Source: a virus
Length of the DNA: 64,000 nucleotides
Direction: 5' to 3' (one strand)
Virus record (IMG/VR): IMGVR_UViG_3300049893_001204
Span: 1 to 64,000 of that record
Shown here: positions 39,558-46,924 of the stretch, one piece after another
How the letters are laid out: each line of letters opens with the position of its first letter
Position numbering within the stretch: the first letter of the stretch is position 1
Translations under genes and position numbers: made by a program
Notes under the pieces: model-generated
What the model was told of the DNA's origin: nothing
Databases searched by the model: none
What the model saw: the letters and a program-made list of their open reading frames with translations, nothing else

Positions 39558-39852
39558 GGTTGATTCATACATGCGACGCAGGCGCATGTGTGATCATTGT
39601 GGTTATAGAGATACCACATATGAAGTACCAATCGAATTCTTTGAACAAGCTAAAGCCAATCAACAAATTGTTGCAAAGCTAACCCAGCTTGTTACTGGTA
39701 CTGCTACCCTGCAACCACTCCCACTTCAACAGGAGATCAAATGTATTAGATGTCATTTCAATAACAGAACATCATGTTCTTTTGAGTTACCTGAGTACAA
39801 CACTCAGGATGCATTTGATTGTGTTCATTTTTCTTTGCCTTATGCCAACTAA
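39481..39852 (+). CDS. NrdR-like zinc-ribbon protein (123 aa)
   Basis: The N-terminal segment HCNQCKTGRMLVKESRKVDS followed by YMRRRRMCDHCGYRDTTYE reproduces the zinc ribbon of NrdR, the repressor of ribonucleotide reductase genes (CxxC...SR...RRRxCxxCxxRxTTyE). The ATP-cone that follows in NrdR is absent. Instead there is a second Cys-rich stretch, IKCIRCHFNNRTSCSF. It lies two genes upstream of thyX, so a role in nucleotide metabolism control is possible, but the target is unknown. Confidence 0.68.
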   Translation: MSFTKGQVPHCNQCKTGRMLVKESRKVDSYMRRRRMCDHCGYRDTTYEVPIEFFEQAKANQQIVAKLTQLVTGTATLQPLPLQQEIKCIRCHFNNRTSCSFELPEYNTQDAFDCVHFSLPYAN

Positions 39853-40141
39853 AGCTAAGTTTAAATACAGCATTGGTGATCGCGTAGCTGAACGCCCCAA
39901 GCTACGTGGTGTCTTTGCACGCACTCAAGAGACACGTGATCGCATTGCGCAGCATCGTAACCAACGCTATGGCACAGTAGTTGGCTTTGATTCCAAGCGT
40001 AATGTAGATGGTCGTACCATGCAGTTCTTAGTTATTCAGTGGGATCATTTGACATCACCAACAGCTCATGCTCAGATGCGTATTTGTCCTATTGATCAGT
40101 TACAAGAACTGACGAATCAAATCATTGTGCCTGGAGAATGA
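39842..40141 (+). CDS. Basic early protein (99 aa)
   Basis: The start ATG 39842 overlaps the end of the zinc-ribbon gene. The product MPTKAKFKYSIGDRVAERPK contains YGTVVGFDSKRNVDGRTMQF and reads as an SH3- or KOW-like small beta barrel (GDRV...GTVVG...IQWD). It ends LTNQIIVPGE. It is coupled to thyX by ATGA. Nucleic-acid binding is plausible for such a fold. Confidence 0.65.
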   Translation: MPTKAKFKYSIGDRVAERPKLRGVFARTQETRDRIAQHRNQRYGTVVGFDSKRNVDGRTMQFLVIQWDHLTSPTAHAQMRICPIDQLQELTNQIIVPGE

Positions 40142-40833
40142 TCATGAATGTCAAGTTGATCTGGGTAACCCCCAACGCAGAGGAGCTAATTACTTATATG
40201 GCACGTGTCAGTGCCCCAAAAAATCAGGAGAATATGGAGACTGCTCCTAAGTTGTTGCGTTATTTAATTCAACATAAGCATTGGTCTCCTTATGAGATGG
40301 CTAACATGTGTGTTGAAATTAACACAACCCGTGCAATATCTGCACAGATTATTAGACATCGCTCATTTAGTTTCCAGGAGTTTAGTGCTCGCTATGCAGA
40401 TGTCAGTGAACTAGGTTCTGCTGTCATCCCACACTTGCGTAGACAAGATCATAAGAACAGACAAAATAGTATTGATGATTTAGATACAGAGATGGTTGGT
40501 AGTTATTACCGACGTATCAGTCAACTTTTTGAGGATGCTGAACATCTCTATCGTGAGATGATAAGCACTGGTGTTGCTAAAGAGTGCGCCAGGAACATTC
40601 TGCCAATGGCAGCTCAGACTAGAATCTATATGCAAGGATCCTTGCGGTCATGGATCCATTACTTACAGCTACGTTGTGACAACGGAACTCAAGCAGAACA
40701 CCGACAAATTGCAGAAGAAATCAAACGAATCTTCTGTCAACAATTCCCAGTCACTGGAGAAGTTGCCTTCTCAGGAGAAGACAACACAACGCAACCACCT
40801 GAGGAACAACGCATTAGTCGTTTGTTTTTCTAA
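40138..40833 (+). CDS. thyX: Flavin-dependent thymidylate synthase ThyX
   Basis: The 231-residue protein carries the ThyX signature RHRSFSFQEFSARY (RHRxxSxxxxSxRY) at residues 73-86. It makes dTMP from dUMP using methylene-tetrahydrofolate, FAD and NADPH. Further family features are the N-terminal segment PYEMANMCVEINTTRAISAQ and a C-terminal Arg-rich region. Length is normal. Phages use it to boost dTTP supply. It overlaps the preceding gene by four bases; ATG 40144 is an alternative start. Confidence 0.95.
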   Translation: MIMNVKLIWVTPNAEELITYMARVSAPKNQENMETAPKLLRYLIQHKHWSPYEMANMCVEINTTRAISAQIIRHRSFSFQEFSARYADVSELGSAVIPHLRRQDHKNRQNSIDDLDTEMVGSYYRRISQLFEDAEHLYREMISTGVAKECARNILPMAAQTRIYMQGSLRSWIHYLQLRCDNGTQAEHRQIAEEIKRIFCQQFPVTGEVAFSGEDNTTQPPEEQRISRLFF

Positions 40834-40937
40834 GAGGGTGTGACCTCACGGTGATCAAGCCGCAAGGTCATTCGTTTACTAGCCAGGGGAAGCAGCAGAA
40901 ACCCTGACTCCCTCGGGACTGACGCTGCTCTTCTGCG
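40834..40937 (+). ncRNA. Structured non-coding RNA, pseudoknot-capable
   Basis: The 104 bases after thyX hold no gene but fold well. TGACC pairs with GGTCA enclosing CGG/CCG. GAAGCAGC pairs with GCTGCTCTTC with one bulge. CAGGG upstream of that stem pairs with CCCTG inside its loop, giving an H-type pseudoknot. GAGGG can close with CCCTC. I recognise no riboswitch class, and the region differs from the A-D leader families. A family-B element follows it at 40960. Confidence 0.5.
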
Positions 40938-40959
40938 TCCCACAACAGTCTACTTGACA

Positions 40960-40985
40960 CGTCCTAAGCATGACGTTAAACTGCT
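40960..40985 (+). ncRNA. Family B leader element, copy 2
   Basis: The tag CGTCC is followed by stem AGCA/TGCT around loop TGACGTTAAAC, the shortest stem in the family. The following 20 bases before ATG 41009 contain no G. An ATG inside the loop (40970) is in frame with the gene but is not its start, since the same ATGAC occurs in every copy. Confidence 0.72.
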
Positions 40986-41008
40986 CCACACCAACTCACT
41001 ACAACATC

Positions 41009-41797
41009 ATGAAACTTCTTAAGTTTTCTACTGGGAACGGCAAGCTCAAGAATCGTTTGATCTTTTCGTTGCCAGCGGGTTATGCATGCCCACATGCTGG
41101 TGTATGCAAGACCTTTGCAGATCGTGTCACAGGTAACATTACTGACTTACCTCAGCACACTGGTACTACAGCGGATGAGTTCCGCTGCTTTGCTGCAATG
41201 GCAGAGACTAGGCCAACCGTACGTGATGCACGTTGGCATAACTGGGATCTGCTGCGTAATACCATCCATCTCAATGGCAATCAGTCAATGCTGATGCGTG
41301 ATCTGATTGACATGTCGTTGTTGATGGAACCAGAGAAGGAACTTGTACGCATCCATGAGAGTGGTGACTTCTGGATTGAAACCTACATGCGTGCATGGGC
41401 AATGGTTGCAGCACAGCGACCTAAGCAGAAGTTCTATGCCTATACCAAGTCTCTTGGCATGTGGTTGAACTTACGTGATCAGCTGCCATCTAACTTCTAT
41501 CTCACTGCATCTTACGGTGGTACGCTTGACTATCTCTTGCCAAAGTATCCAGATGTGTTCAAGCGTATTGCTTATGTGGTATACACAGAAGATGAAGCTA
41601 AAGAGCGTGGTCTAGAGATTGACCATGACGACAGCCATTGCTTTGGCAACAAGCCGTTTGCACTCCTTGTGCATGGCAGCCAACGCGCTGGATCAGACGC
41701 CATGAAAGCTTTGTCTCAACGTAAGAAAGACAAGGGATTCGTTGGGTACGGTAAAACATTCCAAAAAGAATCCGTACCTATTAACGTCTTTGCTTAG
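41009..41797 (+). CDS. GP88-like phage protein (262 aa)
   Basis: The start is ATG 41009, beyond the family-B element. The N-terminal part, NGKLKNRLIFSLPAGYACPH followed by AGVCKTFAD and FRCFAAMAE, matches the mycobacteriophage gene product 88 family (NaKL...FSLPAG.SCP.A..C......RCyA). Further conserved parts are RIHESGDFW and KFYAYTKS. The family's role is unknown; its conserved Cys and His suggest metal binding. Confidence 0.8.
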   Translation: MKLLKFSTGNGKLKNRLIFSLPAGYACPHAGVCKTFADRVTGNITDLPQHTGTTADEFRCFAAMAETRPTVRDARWHNWDLLRNTIHLNGNQSMLMRDLIDMSLLMEPEKELVRIHESGDFWIETYMRAWAMVAAQRPKQKFYAYTKSLGMWLNLRDQLPSNFYLTASYGGTLDYLLPKYPDVFKRIAYVVYTEDEAKERGLEIDHDDSHCFGNKPFALLVHGSQRAGSDAMKALSQRKKDKGFVGYGKTFQKESVPINVFA

Positions 41798-41833
41798 ACC
41801 CGCTACTATCAGTTAGTTATACCTAACTGATTA

Positions 41834-42061
41834 ATGGCTTATCTGCTGGCATGTTGGAAGTCTGGTACACCATATGGTGTCCGGGCTTCCACTGATTCTT
41901 TTGAGTTGATTCCGTTAGACTCGGAAACAGCATTAGGAAAAGTCTTTAGTCATCCGTATCGCTCAGGTGCACAAAAGATTTTGTCCTGGATCCAGCAGAA
42001 TGATCATGTCCTCAATCGTGAAGAACTCTCAATTCAAGATTGCGCCAGGTTCCAGCGATGA
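41834..42061 (+). CDS. Early protein (75 aa)
   Basis: The product MAYLLACWKSGTPYGVRAST precedes the polymerase gene and overlaps its start region. It has an N-terminal beta-like segment and a helical end (LSIQDCARFQR). No family is recognised. The overlap suggests coupling to the polymerase. Confidence 0.58.
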   Translation: MAYLLACWKSGTPYGVRASTDSFELIPLDSETALGKVFSHPYRSGAQKILSWIQQNDHVLNREELSIQDCARFQR

Positions 42062-43862
42062 ACGTTGGCTCATCTTTGATTTGGAATCGGATGGGTTGTA
42101 TGACGTTGTATCCGTTATCCATTGCATTGTCATCTATGACATTGGAGCCAACCAAACTTTTACTTATGGGCCTGATTGCATTGCTATTGCTCTTGATCAT
42201 TTGGCAACCGCTGATGTTTTGATAGGGCACAACATCATCTTTTATGATCTGCCTGTTCTGCAAAAGTTGCATTCATTTGTCTGCAAAAGTCGGATTGTAG
42301 ACACACTTATTTGCACTCGATTGATCTGGCCTAAGGAGGTACTCTATGACCTTGACACAGAACAATATCCGCAGGTTCCAGAAAAGAACCGTGGATCCGC
42401 ATCACTTAAGGCTTGGGGATGGCGCTTGGCCAATCACAAGATCGACTTCAAAGACTTCAGTGAATACAGCCAAGAGATGTTGGACTACTGTGTCCAGGAT
42501 GTTGTTGTCACCCTTAGCCTTTGGCAATTCATTGTCAAACAAAACTATCCGCAAGCAGCTTACAAACTTGAACACGACTTTGCTATTGCCATTAACAAAC
42601 AAATTAGAGCAGGCATTCCTTTTGACGTTGATGCATCTCTTGATCTTGTGGATGGTCTTAGAACAAAACAAAAAGAACTCGAAGTTCATTTAAAAAAAAT
42701 CTTTCCACCTATCAAACATGAGACTACCTTTATCCCCAAGGTTAACAACTCCACGAAGGGTTACGTTAAAGGCCAAGCTTTTACTAAAGTACATTGGGAG
42801 GAATTTAATCCTGGCTCTCGTGAGCAGATTGTACAAAGGCTACAAGCAAAGTACGGATGGACCCCTGAAACAACTACGGAGAAAGGTAATCCAATTCTTA
42901 ATGACGATATACTTGCGGCACTTCCATATCCCGAGGCAATTCAGTTATCCGAATACATGTTGGTTAAGAAGCGTCTTGGCCAAATAGCAGATGGTCGTAA
43001 CGCATGGCTCAAGCTTGTTAACAATGACACTGGTCGTATGCATGGTGATCTAGTAACCAATGGTTGCATCACAGGTCGTTGTGCTCACCGCAACCCAAAC
43101 ATGGGTCAAGTACCAGCAAGCTATTCACCTTATGGTCATGAGTGCCGTAGTTTGTTCCATGCCCCGCAAGGTTGGGATCTTATTGGTATTGATGCCAAAG
43201 CATTGGAGCTGCGTTGTTTAGCTGGTTATCTTGCCCTCTGGGATGATGGTGAGTATGCATCAATGGTTATTAATCCAGAAGTAGATATCCATAGCTATAA
43301 CCAAGAGCAATTTGGTGTAGCAACCAGGGACATAAGCAAACGTCTTTTATATGGGCTTCTATACGGGTGTGGTGCAATTAAAGCAGGTACTATCATCAAT
43401 GCAGAAGAGAAAGATCCTGAGGTACTTGCAACTTTAGGGCGTAATGCTATCGATGGTTTTATGCGTGGTGTACCAGCACTGAAAAAGCTTAAACAAAAGA
43501 TTGAAGAGACTATTGGAACTCGTGGTTATCTTATTGGTCTTGATGGTCGCACTCTACATTGTCGTTCCGCTTTTAAAGGATTGAATGTTTTGTTGCAATC
43601 CAGTGGTGCAATCATCATGAAACAAGTTGTAATTAATATGCACAACAACATTGAACAAAACCTGGCTTTACCACATGGTCAGGAGTGGGAACAAATGCTT
43701 ATGATCCATGACGAAGTCCAGTTGGCATGCAAGCCTGAGCACACAGAACACATCCGTGAACAAGCATTGCAAGCCTTCCCCCAAGCAGGTGCGTTCTTTG
43801 GATTTAAATGTACAATTGAAGGCGACTCCCGCGTTGGCAAGACGTGGGCTGATACACATTAA
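42000..43862 (+). CDS. polA: DNA polymerase I-type (family A) polymerase
   Basis: The about 620-residue enzyme has a proofreading domain: ExoI FDLESDG near residue 26, ExoII IGHNIIFYDLP near 76, ExoIII YCVQDVVVT near 161. The polymerase domain has motif A IDAKALELR near 399, motif B KRLLYGLLYG near 446, and motif C IHDEVQL near 567. All catalytic acidic residues are present. It is the phage replicative polymerase, T7-like in size. ATG 42000 or 42006 may be the start; the frame is open further upstream. Confidence 0.95.
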   Translation: MIMSSIVKNSQFKIAPGSSDERWLIFDLESDGLYDVVSVIHCIVIYDIGANQTFTYGPDCIAIALDHLATADVLIGHNIIFYDLPVLQKLHSFVCKSRIVDTLICTRLIWPKEVLYDLDTEQYPQVPEKNRGSASLKAWGWRLANHKIDFKDFSEYSQEMLDYCVQDVVVTLSLWQFIVKQNYPQAAYKLEHDFAIAINKQIRAGIPFDVDASLDLVDGLRTKQKELEVHLKKIFPPIKHETTFIPKVNNSTKGYVKGQAFTKVHWEEFNPGSREQIVQRLQAKYGWTPETTTEKGNPILNDDILAALPYPEAIQLSEYMLVKKRLGQIADGRNAWLKLVNNDTGRMHGDLVTNGCITGRCAHRNPNMGQVPASYSPYGHECRSLFHAPQGWDLIGIDAKALELRCLAGYLALWDDGEYASMVINPEVDIHSYNQEQFGVATRDISKRLLYGLLYGCGAIKAGTIINAEEKDPEVLATLGRNAIDGFMRGVPALKKLKQKIEETIGTRGYLIGLDGRTLHCRSAFKGLNVLLQSSGAIIMKQVVINMHNNIEQNLALPHGQEWEQMLMIHDEVQLACKPEHTEHIREQALQAFPQAGAFFGFKCTIEGDSRVGKTWADTH

Positions 43863-43864
43863 CC

Positions 43865-44020
43865 ATGTACTTACTTGTAAAATTACTTAACGAATTACTT
43901 ACTCTTGGTGTTTATTCAACATTGATTAAATGTGCATTTGACTTTACTTGGTATCAAGGATTTGCTCTTGGTTATTTGTTTTGGATTTTACGTGATGCCT
44001 GTAAAAATCCCAACAAATGA
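43865..44020 (+). CDS. Small membrane-associated protein (51 aa)
   Basis: ATG 43865 lies two bases after the polymerase stop. The product MYLLVKLLNELLTLGVYSTL has an amphipathic N-terminus and a hydrophobic aromatic helix (FTWYQGFALGYLFWILRD), ending CKNPNK. It may be a small membrane protein. No family is recognised. Confidence 0.6.
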   Translation: MYLLVKLLNELLTLGVYSTLIKCAFDFTWYQGFALGYLFWILRDACKNPNK

Positions 44021-44025
44021 TTATT

Positions 44026-44052
44026 CGTCCCAGGTATGACGTTAAACTGCCT
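44026..44052 (+). ncRNA. Family B leader element, copy 3
   Basis: The tag CGTCC and one C are followed by stem AGGTA/TGCCT (one T-G pair) around loop TGACGTTAAAC. It begins six bases after the previous stop and lies 21 bases before ATG 44074 of the SSB gene. Confidence 0.75.
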
Positions 44053-44073
44053 TAACACCTTGCATCTGTACTC

Positions 44074-44889
44074 ATGAACTTTGCTTCTGTCTGCGCTCAA
44101 ACTAACGAAACTCCACGGGAAGTATTTATTAGTGCAACAGCTACAGCTATCCGCTGTTCGGTAACATTGCCTCCTGTTGGCAAGAAAGCTCCTACTGTAC
44201 TTGAACTCAATGTATATGGAAAAAACGCAGAGCGTTTTGTCCAAGCACCCAAAGGATCCCTCATCTACATTCACGGCGCCAAGCTACGTCACGATCTTGA
44301 CACCAAAACGTTTTTGTTACATGGAGGAATTATTGCTCCGGTTACGGAACAATTCCCGATCTTTAATACAATCATCTTGAGTGGTCGTTGTATTAAAGAC
44401 ATTGACCACGATGACGCACGTGCATTTCGTACAACACCAGATGGTTTGATGATTTGCAATCAAACACTATCTGTTAGCACTGGTCGCAATCAAGCTGATC
44501 TCTTCAACTTCTTTGCGATGAACAATGCACAGGACAAACTTAACAATGCCGAATTGTTAGTTAACTTCACACGCAAGGGAACTGGTCTAACCATTAACGG
44601 TCGCCTTGTAACAGATACATGGATTGACCGTGAAACAAAAGAAAAGAAATCTCAGACCAAGATCCAGCTGGTTAATATGACCCTGGCTCCCAAGGGATCT
44701 GTTGAACCGCAGCCAATTACACCGCAAACCACCGTTGCCTCTACTGAGAATGTTGCCACGCTTTGGGGTGGCCGCACTGCTGACGAAACTCCTGATCCCT
44801 GGAACAAAGCCTCAGGTGGTGGTCTGCCTGATCTCCCTGGACACTATGGCCCTGCTCCAACTGAAATCGATGAAGAGGTTCCGTTCTGA
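44074..44889 (+). CDS. Single-stranded DNA-binding protein, two OB-fold regions
   Basis: The 271-residue protein has an N-terminal beta region (about 1-90) and a classical SSB-like segment from about 100 to 210: NTIILSGRCIKDIDHDD, later FFAMNNAQDKLNNA and KGTGLTINGRLVTDTWIDRE. A disordered linker leads to the end TEIDEEVPF, an acidic tip like bacterial SSB. It coats replication intermediates and recruits partners. It sits right after polymerase behind a family-B element, and its stop overlaps the next start. Confidence 0.82.
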   Translation: MNFASVCAQTNETPREVFISATATAIRCSVTLPPVGKKAPTVLELNVYGKNAERFVQAPKGSLIYIHGAKLRHDLDTKTFLLHGGIIAPVTEQFPIFNTIILSGRCIKDIDHDDARAFRTTPDGLMICNQTLSVSTGRNQADLFNFFAMNNAQDKLNNAELLVNFTRKGTGLTINGRLVTDTWIDRETKEKKSQTKIQLVNMTLAPKGSVEPQPITPQTTVASTENVATLWGGRTADETPDPWNKASGGGLPDLPGHYGPAPTEIDEEVPF

Positions 44890-45209
44890 TGTCTGATCAC
44901 ACTCCTGTCAAGCCACTGAAAAGTGAGTTTTGTTTTCTACATGAAGACTCAGATGGTACTGAAACCATTGTTAAGTTTGACCAGGTTTTTACCGACAAGA
45001 TCATTGAGAACTTCATTCAGTTCTTAAGGGGTTGCGGTCACCATGACATTTGTATTTACACTGCATTGCAATTTTTTGCAGAAGAATACTTTCAATCCAT
45101 GGAGTCTATGGATCTTGTAGAGATCCATGAAGATAACAAAGAAATGTTAAAAGACCTTAGAAAGAAAAAGAAGAAGGGAGTTAAGCAAGAAGCTGATGAC
45201 TTAAACTGA
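44889..45209 (+). CDS. Early protein (106 aa), basic tail
   Basis: ATG 44889 overlaps the SSB stop (TGATG). The product MSDHTPVKPLKSEFCFLHED has a globular start, a helical middle (FIQFLRGCGHHDICIYTALQ) and a Lys-rich C-terminus (LKDLRKKKKKGVKQ). Coupled translation with SSB suggests a replication accessory role, but no family is recognised. Confidence 0.68.
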   Translation: MSDHTPVKPLKSEFCFLHEDSDGTETIVKFDQVFTDKIIENFIQFLRGCGHHDICIYTALQFFAEEYFQSMESMDLVEIHEDNKEMLKDLRKKKKKGVKQEADDLN

Positions 45210-45214
45210 TGGCC

Positions 45215-45241
45215 CGTCCTGGGATGACGTTAAACTCATCC
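45215..45241 (+). ncRNA. Family B leader element, copy 4
   Basis: The tag CGTCC is followed by stem GGATGA/TCATCC around the shorter loop CGTTAAAC; here the TGA that is loop in other copies is paired. A near-copy of the core, ATGACTTAAACTGATG, lies just upstream at 45195. ATG 45264 follows after 22 bases. Confidence 0.72.
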
Positions 45242-45263
45242 ACTAACCCACTCGGAACTGACC

Positions 45264-46367
45264 ATGACTTCAACTCCGATTGACATCTTGAGTGATTCCT
45301 GGATGGATGAAATCCAACCTGAAACAACTTCTGCACCACTCCCTGCTTCTACCAACAAAATGACCATGAAGAAAACCTCTTCCCTTGCCAAGCGTGACAT
45401 TGCTTCTTTCCAAATTTTCCAATCTAAGGAATTTGTTTCTGGGTACCAGAACCTCGTCACAATTCAACCTCTTAACAAGTCCAAGACACGAGGTTGGTTC
45501 GTGCGGAAGTCAGACCTGGACACTTGCGGATGGAGTGCCACTGAAAGTGACTTTGCTACAGGTTCAGTTATCTGGAACTACAAGCAAACTTTTGGCATGG
45601 CTCCCAACACTTCAGTGGAAGAAGGACTCAATTTTACTGAGCCTCGTATTCAAATCCTTCTACGTTCTCCCCTCATGGTTGAGGAAACCACAGGGATGAG
45701 GCAAACGATTGGTACGTTTGATAACCCTGAGGTTAAGGAATTGTTTGAAGCCGATAAGGTTGCATCTGATCTTGCCGGCAGCAAAGGTGAGCTGTACAAG
45801 CGCAAGTACAGTGTGCGGACCAAATACCTGATCTACCTGCTGACCAAAGACAACAAGCGTGCCCATAATATTCCTATGGTGCTGACGCTGAAAGGTCTTA
45901 ATGGTACAGATGTATCTGATAAGGTACGTATCTATGAGCGTGAGATGTCTAAGTGTCTGAGCAAAGCTCTGGATACTGAGATTCCTCTGAGCTTCAATGA
46001 GAAGTTCTATGCCACTACAGTGTTCTCTCCTGTGTTGGCTAATGAGATGCGTGGTGCTAACAACGTAGAGATCTGCGCTGTTGAATCATTTGACATTCCT
46101 GATTACAGCACACAAGAAGATGCGATTGAATCTTTGAATCGTTTGTCGATTCCAGATGAAGATCGTGAATCAACTTGGAAGTACCAGGAACTGTTCTTTG
46201 ATTACATCAACATCCATGCCAAGCAGGATGCACAGAAACTGGGTGGTGCCTATGGTATGAAAGATGGTGTAGAAGTATTGCCTGCTTCTCGTACCACAGA
46301 TGCCATTGAGGTTAAGGCATTGCCTTCTCGTAACCCCATCACTGGTGAGGATTCTGATCTGAGCTAA
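45264..46367 (+). CDS. Cyanophage protein (367 aa), DUF5895-like
   Basis: The product MTSTPIDILSDSWMDEIQPE contains KSKTRGWFVRKSDLDTCGWS and SVRTKYLIYLLTKDNKRAHN. These resemble the DUF5895 family seen in cyanobacterial plasmids and phages, of unknown function. The C-terminal region is acidic and flexible. It lies behind a family-B element in the replication gene cluster, so a DNA-metabolism role is possible. Family match is by memory of pattern only. Confidence 0.62.
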   Translation: MTSTPIDILSDSWMDEIQPETTSAPLPASTNKMTMKKTSSLAKRDIASFQIFQSKEFVSGYQNLVTIQPLNKSKTRGWFVRKSDLDTCGWSATESDFATGSVIWNYKQTFGMAPNTSVEEGLNFTEPRIQILLRSPLMVEETTGMRQTIGTFDNPEVKELFEADKVASDLAGSKGELYKRKYSVRTKYLIYLLTKDNKRAHNIPMVLTLKGLNGTDVSDKVRIYEREMSKCLSKALDTEIPLSFNEKFYATTVFSPVLANEMRGANNVEICAVESFDIPDYSTQEDAIESLNRLSIPDEDRESTWKYQELFFDYINIHAKQDAQKLGGAYGMKDGVEVLPASRTTDAIEVKALPSRNPITGEDSDLS

Positions 46368-46632
46368 CACTAACAGAAGGATTAGCTAGGTCATTCGGAT
46401 TGATAATCACTTGATTAAAGATCCGAATGTCCTTTACTAAACCTTTAATAATTCCTTGACGTTGAGTGGCAATCCTCGCCAAGAGGGTTGCCATCTCTTT
46501 TAGTTCACTAACGGAATTACATTCAGCAATGGAGCGTTTGATCTTTTCTTCCCAGAACTTATCATCAATTGATGGTTCAATTTCAAACGCATGCAATGGA
46601 GTGTACTCAAGTTCTTGTGTAGATTCTTCCAT
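46339..46632 (-). CDS. Minus-strand small protein (97 aa) inside plus block
   Basis: The product MEESTQELEYTPLHAFEIEP contains KIKRSIAECNSVSELKEMAT and KGLVKDIRIFNQ, a helical pattern I recall from small cyanophage proteins. It is convergent with the 367-residue gene and overlaps its 3' end by 29 bases. It is the only minus-strand gene within the early block and may act independently. Function is unknown. Confidence 0.68.
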   Translation of the reverse strand: MEESTQELEYTPLHAFEIEPSIDDKFWEEKIKRSIAECNSVSELKEMATLLARIATQRQGIIKGLVKDIRIFNQVIINPNDLANPSVSVSSDQNPHQ

Positions 46633-46684
46633 TGTTTATGTAATTGTTAGTGACATTCTACTCAAAAACAATCAGAGATTCAAA

Positions 46685-46888
46685 ATGAAACCTGAAGAAA
46701 AAGCTGCATTACAGACAGGTGCCATTGCTGCTGGGCTAGGAAGCCTAGTAGCTCTGGTCGTAAGCAGCCCCATTACCTGGGGTGTGCTGGCCTACGGCAC
46801 CTATCGAATCAGTCGTCAGGCGTACCAGCGGACCAAGTACCGTGGTAAGCTGAAGCCTATCCCTGAGGAAGACACCTGGGGGATCTGA
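46685..46888 (+). CDS. Small membrane protein (67 aa)
   Basis: The product MKPEEKAALQTGAIAAGLGS has a Gly/Ala-rich membrane segment (GLGSLVALVVSSPITWGVLA, about 17-36) and a basic C-terminus (YQRTKYRGKLKPIPEEDTWG). It lies between the convergent minus gene and the 46925 frame. Function is unknown. Confidence 0.65.
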   Translation: MKPEEKAALQTGAIAAGLGSLVALVVSSPITWGVLAYGTYRISRQAYQRTKYRGKLKPIPEEDTWGI

Positions 46889-46924
46889 TTCCAACTCAAC
46901 TCAAACCACAACACACTATTAGCC

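Noticed and set aside
40834-40937. Cobalamin or other known riboswitch
   Set aside because: The pseudoknot suggested it, but the conserved core sequences of cobalamin, SAM and preQ1 classes are not present as I remember them.
40970-41008. Upstream ATG as start of the GP88-like gene
   Set aside because: That ATG is part of the invariant ATGACGTTAAAC of the family-B element, present in all copies; the gene's conserved N-terminus begins at 41009.
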